A stretch of 14,842 nt of DNA from Fimbriimonadia bacterium. GTDB taxonomy: Bacteria > Armatimonadota > Fimbriimonadia > Fimbriimonadales > Fimbriimonadaceae. A program made the translations under genes and the position numbers. Each line of letters begins with the position of its first letter. Within the stretch, counting starts at the first letter, position 1. Positions 7,303 through 13,257 of the stretch are shown one piece after another. The notes under the pieces were generated by a model that did not search any database, was not told where the DNA came from, and worked only from the letters and a program-made list of their open reading frames with translations. Location: positions 1-14,842 of the forward strand of contig JALGXY010000337.1 of assembly GCA_029824495.1 (NCBI GenBank), written 5' to 3'.

Positions 7303-8529
7303 TCAAGCATCCATCGCAGCTTCAAGTGCTGCAGTCAGACGTCTGGCCTCATCAACCGTATTGTAATGCACACCGCTTGCACGAATGACGCCCATTTCAG
7401 CTGGGATGTTCATCGCTTCGCAGAGCCTTGCCGAATAGACGTGGCCCCAGCGTATCCCGATTCCCTTCTCGCAGACACGATCCGAAATCTCCTGCGAGTG
7501 CTTCGATTCATGAACGAACGAAATTGTGGGGTGACGATCCTCATCGATGCCGCCGCTGCCGATCAGCCGCACATCTGAACGGCTGTTTAGAAAGCCGAGG
7601 ATCTCCTCCATGACAGGAATCTCCATGCTCTTGGCCAGCTTGAACGCCTTGACCACTGAGTTTCGATCGAAGCCGCAGTCACCGGCCATCAATGCCAGAT
7701 AATCCTGAAGAGCCAGAATTCCTGCTGCGCCTTCATAAGACTGGCAGCCAAGCTCGAACTTCGAGGCGTTGCCGCCCTGATTAAAGTAGTGATTCGGCCC
7801 GACAAGATCTGACCAGGCATCAGTTCTGCCAAACATCACGGCCATGTGGGGGCCGTAGACTTTGTAGGTGCTGTAGACGTAGAAGTCGACGCCCCAATCT
7901 GAAACGTCGATCGCTGCGTGGCTCGCGTAAGCGACGCCGTCAACGACGCTCTTAGCACCAACAGCGTGGGCCATCGAAGCGATCTCTTTGACCGGCATCG
8001 TGTCGCCCAGCAGGTTGGAGGTATGTGGGATGGCGACCACCCTGGTCCTCTCATTCAGCAGGCCCTGAAGCTCATCAAGGTCGCTTTCGCCTGTCTCTGA
8101 ATCGACGTCCCAGAAGATGATCTCAGCACCGACCTCCTCCAGCCGGACCCACGGGTTGATATTCGCCTCGTGATTCGCGACCGAGACGATGATCTGGTCG
8201 CCTGGCTTGATTGTCGGCCGAATTGCGTTTGCCAGGTGGCTGATCAGGACTGAGGTTGACGGTCCAAAGCAGCACTCGCCGACGTCATCGGCGTTGACAA
8301 ACACATCAGCAAACTTGTGCGCAGCCTCGAACGTCTTTGTCGCTCGTACCGATGCTGGGTAGGGCACGCCGGTCTGGACATAGGAGTCCTGCATGTACTC
8401 CGTCATCGCATCGATCACGCATTGGGGCATCTGCGATCCCCCCGCGTTTTCGAAGAACACGAACCCGGACTGAAGGGCCGGGAATTGTGATCGCACAACC
8501 TCTTGGGCGATAGTCGCGACGGCGCTCAT
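7303..8529 (-). CDS. Class V aminotransferase, cysteine desulfurase-like (TIGR01976 type)
   Basis: A PLP-dependent fold-type I enzyme of 408 residues. Counting from the ATG at 8529, the PLP site is visible as FGPSTS (about 88-93), His120 in ANHEANINPW (ring stacking), Asp197 in VVDGVAYASH, and the Schiff-base lysine Lys223 in YSTYKVYGPH. The FFENAGGSQMP N-terminus and the GPNHYFN region fit the cysteine desulfurase-like subfamily TIGR01976, whose substrate is not generally known. The active-site cysteine loop of true NifS/IscS is not seen, so sulfur transfer is not established. The ATG at 8529 follows a GGGAGAG ribosome-binding site and overlaps the isocitrate dehydrogenase stop (TGATG). A GTG three bases earlier is a less likely start. 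Confidence 0.88.
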   Translation of the reverse strand: MSAVATIAQEVVRSQFPALQSGFVFFENAGGSQMPQCVIDAMTEYMQDSYVQTGVPYPASVRATKTFEAAHKFADVFVNADDVGECCFGPSTSVLISHLANAIRPTIKPGDQIIVSVANHEANINPWVRLEEVGAEIIFWDVDSETGESDLDELQGLLNERTRVVAIPHTSNLLGDTMPVKEIASMAHAVGAKSVVDGVAYASHAAIDVSDWGVDFYVYSTYKVYGPHMAVMFGRTDAWSDLVGPNHYFNQGGNASKFELGCQSYEGAAGILALQDYLALMAGDCGFDRNSVVKAFKLAKSMEIPVMEEILGFLNSRSDVRLIGSGGIDEDRHPTISFVHESKHSQEISDRVCEKGIGIRWGHVYSARLCEAMNIPAEMGVIRASGVHYNTVDEARRLTAALEAAMDA

Positions 8530-9986
8530 CACTCTCCCTGGGCGAGCGAGTAGCCGCGCTCACCATCGAAGGTGCATAGATTTTCGGTCTTGATGAAATC
8601 GAGCCCCACGCCGCCGAGTGAATTGAGAATCTCAATGATCTCGCGGTGGCTCATCACCTCCGCATGCTGGTGGTGGAATCGACATCGCCAGTGATCCGAG
8701 CAGAAGGTCTCCGGCATTCCGCCGGGCCAGACCTTGACCCCTCGGTTCGTAATGATCTTCATCGAGAACTCACTGGAGAGCGCTCCCAAGATCTTTCCGG
8801 CCAGCTCATCGGCAGAGCCCCGAAAATGCACGAATACATCGACGCCTACAGTCTTCTTGTCAGACGGATCGAGCGAGACGAGTTTCGGAAGTACGAAGCA
8901 GGAGTTTGAGGTCTTGTCATATTCGACAGGCGCCATCGTGTCTGGCTTCTGGCCGAGCCTCTTGACCAGCGCGTCCGTGAACCCATCTGTCCCCACACGT
9001 TCTCTGCTGGTGCCTTCTGTGTAGACGTCGCCCGTGTGAATGCCGTCTTCAATTGTCTTCAGCCACGCGTTGTGGATGGTCTCAGCCTGCTCAGGCTGTC
9101 CGATATGGTTCAGCATCAGCACTGAACCGAGAAGAAGTCCGGATGGATTGGCGATGCCTTTGCCCGCGATATCCGGGGCGCTGCCATGAATCGCTTCGAA
9201 CATCGCGCAGTGCTCGCCAATATTCGCAGAACCGCCCAGGCCGACCGAGCCGGTGATCTGCGCAGCAACATCGCTCAGGATGTCGCCATAGAGGTTCGGC
9301 ATGACGATCACGTCAAAAGCCTCGGGAGTATCAGCTAGTTTCGCTGCTCCGATATCGATGATCCAGTGCTCGTTTTCGATCTCGGGATACTCAGCGCCGA
9401 TCTCGTCAAAGACAGAGTGAAAAAGACCATCTGTCAGCTTCATGATGTTGTCTTTGCTGAAGCAGGTGACCTTTTTGCGGCCGTTGCGCCGCGCGTACTC
9501 AAACGCATATCGGATGATCTTTTCTGAGCCGGGCCGTGAGATCAGCTTAAGGGTCTGATAAACATCGTCAGTCTGCCGATGCTCAATGCCGGCGTATAGA
9601 TCCTCTTCATTCTCTCGGACAATAACGACATCCATCCCAGGATGTTTGGTCTTGACAAACGGGTGATAGGAGACACAAGGTCGGACATTGGCGAACATGC
9701 CAAGCGATTTTCGGATCGTGACGTTGAGGCTCTTGAAGCCGCCGCCCTGAGGCGTGGTGATCGGTGCCTTGAGGAAGACCTTGGTGCGCCTGAGGGATTC
9801 CCAAGCTTCTGGTTCAATGCCTGAAGAGAAACCCCGTTCGTAAACGGCCTTGCCGATCTCGATGTTCTCGTATTCGAGAGCAGCGCCGCTCTCTTCGAGG
9901 ACCCTAAGGGTCGCCGACATAATCTCTGGACCGATCCCATCGCCGTGAGCGACTGTGATCGCAACTTTGTCCGTCATTGATCTCAT
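8529..9986 (-). CDS. icd: NADP-type isocitrate dehydrogenase with C-terminal extension (Thermus/Rickettsia type)
   Basis: Converts isocitrate to 2-oxoglutarate in the TCA cycle. The 485-residue product has the isocitrate/isopropylmalate dehydrogenase fold: AHGDGIGPEIM at 13-23, the isocitrate-binding SLNVTIRKSLG with Ser86, Asn88 and Arg92, then Arg102 and Arg125. Tyr131 (EEDLYAG) and the metal-binding NLYGDILSD with Asp235 and Asp239 follow, and HGSAPDIAGKGIANP binds the cofactor. After about residue 340 it carries the extra domain seen in the roughly 490-residue Thermus-type enzymes (IITNRGVKVWPGG and CSDHWRCRF). ATG codons at 9986 and 9977 are both possible starts; MTDKVAITVAHG from 9977 is closer to the family and neither has a strong ribosome-binding site. 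It is the first gene of the train and overlaps the aminotransferase gene. Confidence 0.93.
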   Translation of the reverse strand: MRSMTDKVAITVAHGDGIGPEIMSATLRVLEESGAALEYENIEIGKAVYERGFSSGIEPEAWESLRRTKVFLKAPITTPQGGGFKSLNVTIRKSLGMFANVRPCVSYHPFVKTKHPGMDVVIVRENEEDLYAGIEHRQTDDVYQTLKLISRPGSEKIIRYAFEYARRNGRKKVTCFSKDNIMKLTDGLFHSVFDEIGAEYPEIENEHWIIDIGAAKLADTPEAFDVIVMPNLYGDILSDVAAQITGSVGLGGSANIGEHCAMFEAIHGSAPDIAGKGIANPSGLLLGSVLMLNHIGQPEQAETIHNAWLKTIEDGIHTGDVYTEGTSRERVGTDGFTDALVKRLGQKPDTMAPVEYDKTSNSCFVLPKLVSLDPSDKKTVGVDVFVHFRGSADELAGKILGALSSEFSMKIITNRGVKVWPGGMPETFCSDHWRCRFHHQHAEVMSHREIIEILNSLGGVGLDFIKTENLCTFDGERGYSLAQGE

Positions 9987-10090
9987 TTTGGCACCGCCAA
10001 GATCACCCCCTCGGGATGGTTCATCAAGATGCCCAAGCGGTCCGCATCTCCGTCAAGCGTTGAGCCTAGGACCCGGGCCAATCTCATGCT
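9987..10090. promoter_or_regulatory. Divergent intergenic spacer with a possible minus-strand promoter
   Basis: This 104-base spacer separates the isocitrate dehydrogenase gene from the plus-strand membrane protein gene, so promoters in both directions are expected. On the minus strand, TTGACG (10056-10051) and CATCTT (10031-10026) could be -35 and -10 elements, but the spacing is 19 bases and the -10 match is poor. A GGGGGTGAT stretch just downstream is too far from the ATG to be a good ribosome-binding site. No convincing plus-strand promoter was found. Confidence 0.3.
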
Positions 10091-10813
10091 GTGGATCAGA
10101 CCACCACAGTTCATTACCTGCCAATCTTGACAACCCTGCTCTCGTTGATCTTCGGATCAGTGCTGATCAACGCTGCGAGGACCCGCAAGAGCGGTCCACA
10201 CCTTTGGTGGTGGGCCTTCGGTGTCTTCTGCTACGGGCTCGGCACAGGCTTTGAAAGTGTGATCACTCTGGCGGGAAACACGGTGTTTCTCAACAAAGGC
10301 TGGTACATCGCAGGTGCGCTTCTTGGCGGCTGGCCGCTGGCCCAGGGCGCTGTCTATCTGCACATGAAGCGCAAAAAGGCCAACGTACTGTCATACATCA
10401 CGATCGCGTTTATCATCGTGGCTTCTATTCTTGTTGTCGCAAGTCCCGTAAACCTTGCCCAGCTCGAGCTGCACCGGCCGACAGGCGCCATTCTTGGATG
10501 GAGCTGGGTTCGCCTGCTCACCCCGATCATCAACATCTACGCGTTTGTCTTCCTCGTCGGCGGAGCGATCATGAGCGCCCTCTATTTCAAGAGATCTGGT
10601 GGGGCCGTCGAACGGGTCTGGGGCAATGTCTCGATCGCCTTGGGCGGTCTGCTGCCTGGCATCGGCGGCACGATGGCAAAGGCAGGTCAGGTCGAAGCGC
10701 TCTATGTTCTAGAGCTTGTCGGCCTGGTGTTCATCTGGATCGGCTACGGTGTGATCGCCCGATCAAAGTCGGGAACCAAGTCGACTGCCGAACTGGCGGC
10801 TGCCAGGGCTTAG
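10091..10813 (+). CDS. Seven-helix integral membrane protein of unknown function
   Basis: A 240-residue protein that I do not recognise with certainty. Hydrophobic segments lie at about residues 8-28, 38-60, 71-92, 101-119, 139-163, 177-195 and 204-223, giving seven predicted helices. Short basic loops such as ARTRKSG and HMKRKKAN suggest which loops face the cytoplasm. The segment pattern, with aromatic-rich WWWAFGVFCYGLG in helix 2 and RLLTPIINIYAFVFLVGG in helix 5, recalls small histidine-kinase-like sensor or carotenoid-type membrane domains, but no catalytic motif is visible. The GTG at 10091 is the apparent start; an AGGA lies about 20 bases upstream. The stop overlaps that of the convergent FMN reductase gene. 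The frame and composition look coding throughout. Confidence 0.75.
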   Translation: MDQTTTVHYLPILTTLLSLIFGSVLINAARTRKSGPHLWWWAFGVFCYGLGTGFESVITLAGNTVFLNKGWYIAGALLGGWPLAQGAVYLHMKRKKANVLSYITIAFIIVASILVVASPVNLAQLELHRPTGAILGWSWVRLLTPIINIYAFVFLVGGAIMSALYFKRSGGAVERVWGNVSIALGGLLPGIGGTMAKAGQVEALYVLELVGLVFIWIGYGVIARSKSGTKSTAELAAARA

Positions 10814-11323
10814 GCGCGGCAGCGGGCCAACGAAAGAGCGGCACTGACCGCACCGGAAAGAATGTTCAAGGATCGCTCGTCCGCGATCAGGTTGCCGGCT
10901 TCGTCCAGTTTGGCTCCGCCTACAGCGGCCTGCTGTGGAGCGCTGAGGGCTGAGACGTTTGTGATCACATCGCGCAGGTGGGAAAGGCAGCGAACTCCGC
11001 CCAACTTGCCGGGCGAGCAGGCGTATCGAGACCCAGTCGATCGCATTCTTCATGAGAGGAGTGATCGATGAGTTGTACTCCGGAGTAGCCAACAGGATGA
11101 CATCTGCTTCCTTGACGGCCATCTTAAGCTCTTCAACCTCTGAAGGCACTCCTGATTCGTTCAGGACATCTTCATCATAGAGCGGCAGGGCTTTCTCCCG
11201 GAAGTTGAAGCAGGTGGCGTCACCCCCTTCGGCCTGAGCAATCCTGAGAGCTTCATCGAGCACACGCCGAGAAAGCGAGCACTCGCGGACACTGCCGCAC
11301 AGACCAAGAACTTTGAGAGACAT
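10810..11323 (-). pseudogene. NADPH-dependent FMN reductase, frameshifted with internal deletion
   Basis: This resembles the flavodoxin-fold NAD(P)H-dependent FMN/chromate/quinone reductases, about 180-190 residues. The first 99 codons are intact: MSLKVLGLCGSVRECSLSR has the FMN-phosphate loop, and LLATPEYNSSITPLMKNAIDWVS is the family's PEYN...KNAIDW signature. Beyond about 11027 that frame becomes an arginine-rich non-family tail running to 10763. A different frame resumes the family at ACSPGKLGGVRCLSHLRDVI and continues through PQQAAVGGAKLDEAGNL to a stop at 10810-10812. Roughly 18-20 residues between the two blocks are missing and the frame changes. The resumed frame ends in a stop overlapping that of the opposing gene, supporting it as the original C-terminus. 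Either a real pseudogene or an assembly error. Confidence 0.8.
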
Positions 11324-11330
11324 GATTTAG

Positions 11331-11336
11331 ATTATG
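11331..11336 (-). promoter_or_regulatory. Possible -10 element for the FMN reductase gene (leaderless spacing)
   Basis: The minus strand reads CATAAT here, five of six matches to TATAAT, and the ATG at 11323 begins seven bases after it. Transcription would start at or next to the ATG. No good -35 is visible at the right distance and there is no ribosome-binding site, so this is a weak call. Confidence 0.3.
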
Positions 11337-11340
11337 CCGG

Positions 11341-11368
11341 GCCGGGCAGTCCAGCAGCACTGCCCGAC
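11341..11368. other. Hairpin downstream of pseudopilin gene
   Basis: GCCGGGCAGT (11341-11350) pairs with ACTGCCCGAC (11359-11368) in a ten-pair stem with one wobble pair on the minus-strand RNA and an eight-base loop. It sits 10 bases after the stop of the downstream pseudopilin gene. Neither side has a T-run, so it may stabilise the mRNA 3' end or act in a Rho-dependent manner rather than as an intrinsic terminator. Confidence 0.4.
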
Positions 11369-11378
11369 CCAGTTCAGA

Positions 11379-12143
11379 TCAGTCGCAGACGCCGTACCAG
11401 GTGCCAAACCAGGCATCTTCTGGATTCGGATCGATCGATCTGTGGCCCAGATAGTGGACCGACTGCTCGTCGAATTGGCCAGGACCTGTCGTGAACTTTG
11501 CGTGCCCATCAGCAAAGATGACGGTGCCACCCCGACTTGACCACTGGCGATAGAAGTTCCACGGCGCAGGGCAGTCGTAGCCGTATTTGGCACAGTTCGG
11601 ATCCTCTTCTGCCGAGAAGAACGGGAACATCTCTGCCCGCATAACCCGGGAGTCTGAGGGCTTTTCGATCATCGTCTCGGTGACGATGTCGCTCGCTGGA
11701 ATATCGAGCGGCCAGTTGTTCTGGTGGGAGTAGTCCTTGATCCGCGAGAACATGCAGCGAGTGAATCGATACGACGAACCGTACGCCTCCCAGTAGCTCT
11801 GTGCCCCGGGCACATCTGTCGCCAGGTACGGCCCGCCAGCATCCTGCGGATCCTTAAAGATGTCTTTGTTCTTCACGTACGGGTAGAGATAGACCTCGGT
11901 GCCGAGATGCTCTGGATCCCACGGGGAGATCGCGCCGTTGTACGCCTGGAAAATCGGCATCGTGTCATCAGAATCGGCCAGGTAGAGCTTGATCGCCATG
12001 CCGATCTGCCTGCCATTGCTGATGCTGACTGTCTGCTTGGCAGACTCTTTTGCTGACGCAAAAACGGGAAAGAGGATTGCTGCCAGAATCGCGATGATCG
12101 CGATCACAACCAGCAGTTCGATGAGAGTAAATGCTCTTTTCAT
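11379..12143 (-). CDS. Pseudopilin-like protein with prepilin N-terminal methylation motif (riboswitch-proximal)
   Basis: A type IV pilin-like or type II secretion pseudopilin-like protein, 254 residues. It opens MKRA|FTLIELLVV with the prepilin peptidase cut expected between Ala4 and Phe5, Glu at mature position 5, and a hydrophobic helix to about residue 26. Next comes the LFPVFASAKESAKQT helix, then a globular domain with DSDDTMP and a C-terminal GGTVIFADGHAKF stretch matching the H-X9-DG type end of DUF1559-like proteins. The ATG at 12143 is chosen because it gives a normal short leader; an upstream in-frame TTG at 12158 lies in the terminator tail. No ribosome-binding site is visible. 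Its 5' region is a TPP riboswitch ending in a terminator hairpin 16 bases before the ATG, which is highly unusual for this family. Confidence 0.85.
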   Translation of the reverse strand: MKRAFTLIELLVVIAIIAILAAILFPVFASAKESAKQTVSISNGRQIGMAIKLYLADSDDTMPIFQAYNGAISPWDPEHLGTEVYLYPYVKNKDIFKDPQDAGGPYLATDVPGAQSYWEAYGSSYRFTRCMFSRIKDYSHQNNWPLDIPASDIVTETMIEKPSDSRVMRAEMFPFFSAEEDPNCAKYGYDCPAPWNFYRQWSSRGGTVIFADGHAKFTTGPGQFDEQSVHYLGHRSIDPNPEDAWFGTWYGVCD

Positions 12144-12151
12144 GATCGTTT

Positions 12152-12191
12152 GAAACAAGAAGTGCTGTCCAGCGATTGCTGGACAGCACTT
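12152..12191 (-). terminator. Intrinsic terminator hairpin of the TPP riboswitch
   Basis: A perfect 14-pair stem (12160-12173 with 12178-12191) with a four-base loop. On the minus strand it is followed by CTTGTTTC, a moderate U-rich tract. The other strand has no T-run after the stem. It lies between the riboswitch aptamer and the pseudopilin ATG, the usual place of a transcription-terminating expression platform. No obvious strong antiterminator pairing was found by eye. Confidence 0.75.
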
Positions 12192-12210
12192 GTCTCTCGA
12201 TCAAAATGCT

Positions 12211-12311
12211 CCCTTCGCAATCCCTACGCCGGCATGACCCGGATCAGGTTCGACGGGACAAACGCTAACCTGCGTTGATCTCAGCCCTCGTGGGCGCCCC
12301 GTGCGGACAGA
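12211..12311 (-). ncRNA. TPP (thiamine pyrophosphate) riboswitch, THI element
   Basis: The minus-strand RNA carries the conserved TPP aptamer core. CGGGGCGCCC lies at the 5' side, followed by the P3 stem GCCC-ACGA-GGGC. CUGAGAU (12284-12278) forms the pyrimidine-sensor motif. ACCUGAUCCGG (12249-12239) is followed by AUGCCGGCGUAGGGA (12235-12221), the pyrophosphate-sensor half. An optional P3a hairpin is present (AACGC with GCGUU), and P1 can close with CGCA (12305-12302) and UGCG (12219-12216). All invariant blocks are in order and spacing, so I am confident of the class. It normally turns thiamine synthesis or uptake genes off when TPP is abundant. Here the only downstream gene is a pseudopilin. 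Confidence 0.93.
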
Positions 12312-12323
12312 ACTTCTTTGACT

Positions 12324-12329
12324 ATTCTA
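12324..12329 (-). promoter_or_regulatory. Possible -10 element of the riboswitch transcript
   Basis: The minus strand reads TAGAAT, five of six matches to TATAAT and the same hexamer seen in the 13.2-kb divergent promoter region. It would start transcription at about 12317, just ahead of the aptamer. The -35 region would fall inside the end of the upstream pseudopilin gene and shows no clear TTGACA-like match. If correct, the riboswitch has its own transcript rather than relying on read-through. Confidence 0.4.
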
Positions 12330-12337
12330 CTCTAGGC

Positions 12338-13162
12338 TCAGCAGGGGTTCTGGTCTTCTGAGTCTGTGATGGATGTGCCGGGAACACCGTGGAGGTCTGT
12401 GTAGACCTGTGTCGGTGAAGTCACGGCATTCTGCAGTTCAGCGTCGGTGATTCTCAGCGGCTGAGTCTGATCCCAACCGTAGTAGTGAGTCGCACCTGTT
12501 GCGCTGACAGCACCGGGAGCGAGCAGGCCGCCGTCCGGAACACCGTTCCATCGGTGGTAATGAGCATGGGTGTCAGCAAAGTTGATGACAAGGCCTTCGC
12601 CGTGTCGCGCCTGACCCAGGAAGTTGTAGTGTTCGAGAGCCGCCAGCTTCTTCGGGTAGCCGTCGAAGAACATGATTGTTCCTACAACGTCGGGAAGGCT
12701 CGACTGTGACATGACCGGTGACCAGCCTGGCTTGATGCCAAGAGCACACAGGTTGTCGCCGAACAGACCGAGGTTTGGCATGTAGCTGACATTAGCCACA
12801 TCCCAATGTCGCAGGCCAAGAGCTGCCAAGCGGCCCGCCCAATCGTGGCCGGGGCTCTGCTGCGGGCTGACCAAGATGTCTTTGTTCTTCATGTACGGCA
12901 TGATCGCGTCGTACGTGGTGTAGATTGCCGGGGGCAGTGCATCAAAGACCGGGTAAGCGCTCTGAGGGAAGTAGTCATCCTGGTCTGCGGAGTAGAGCAG
13001 GCAAGCTGTTGCAATCTGCTTCATATTGCTGATCGAAGCGGTCTTTTTGGCCGCCTCTTTAGCTGAAGCAAAAACGGGGAAAAGAATGGCAGCGAGAATC
13101 GCAATAATTGCGATAACCACTAGGAGTTCAATCAGTGTGAACCCTCTTTTGGAATTCTTCAT
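12338..13162 (-). CDS. Pseudopilin-like protein with prepilin N-terminal methylation motif (upstream copy)
   Basis: The 274-residue product is a paralogue of the riboswitch-proximal pseudopilin. It has MKNSKRG|FTLIELLVV, so prepilin peptidase would cut after Gly7, with Glu at mature position 5 and an N-terminal helix nearly identical to its neighbour's. Beyond LFPVFASAKEAAKKTASISNM the proteins share QIA/QIG, D-D, and KNKDI segments but diverge in the globular domain. The C-terminal segment reads INFADTHAHYHRW, a DTH variant of the DGH motif. The ATG at 13162 gives a short leader and is preceded by AAGAG; an in-frame TTG at 13198 is rejected because its extended leader is too long. These proteins sit in the cell envelope as pilus or secretion-system subunits; the specific machine is not encoded here. 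Confidence 0.88.
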   Translation of the reverse strand: MKNSKRGFTLIELLVVIAIIAILAAILFPVFASAKEAAKKTASISNMKQIATACLLYSADQDDYFPQSAYPVFDALPPAIYTTYDAIMPYMKNKDILVSPQQSPGHDWAGRLAALGLRHWDVANVSYMPNLGLFGDNLCALGIKPGWSPVMSQSSLPDVVGTIMFFDGYPKKLAALEHYNFLGQARHGEGLVINFADTHAHYHRWNGVPDGGLLAPGAVSATGATHYYGWDQTQPLRITDAELQNAVTSPTQVYTDLHGVPGTSITDSEDQNPC

Positions 13163-13200
13163 CTCTTGTTTTTGACGGGATGGACCTGTCGTGTTCAATC

Positions 13201-13206
13201 ATTCTA
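13201..13206 (-). promoter_or_regulatory. Possible -10 element of the upstream pseudopilin gene
   Basis: TAGAAT on the minus strand would place the transcript start near 13194, leaving an untranslated leader of about 30 bases before the ATG at 13162. No -35 of correct spacing is evident. Confidence 0.4.
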
Positions 13207-13223
13207 CGCGAGTCCTCGCAGAC

Positions 13224-13251
13224 TTGTCGGGACAAACATTTGAGATAGAAT
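13224..13251 (+). promoter_or_regulatory. Promoter for the Tat-exported isomerase gene, leaderless spacing
   Basis: TTGTCG (13224-13229) and TAGAAT (13246-13251) are separated by 16 bases, a good sigma-70-like pair. The GTG start codon at 13258 begins six bases after the -10, which is where transcription should start. The -35 overlaps an inverted repeat, TTGTC-GG-GACAA (13224-13235), that could be an operator. No proper ribosome-binding site precedes the GTG. Confidence 0.55.
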
Positions 13252-13257
13252 CAGCTT

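Noticed and set aside
10980..11050. Programmed frameshift or ribosomal bypass in the FMN reductase
   Set aside because: No slippery sequence is visible and the protein lacks residues in between, which neither mechanism would replace.
11341..11368. Intrinsic terminator after the riboswitch-proximal pseudopilin gene
   Set aside because: The hairpin is good but neither strand has a T-run after it, so it is listed only as a hairpin.
12252..13237. Repeated decamer CGGGACAAAC inside the riboswitch and in the divergent promoter region
   Set aside because: Only two copies, one within a conserved RNA structure; probably chance.
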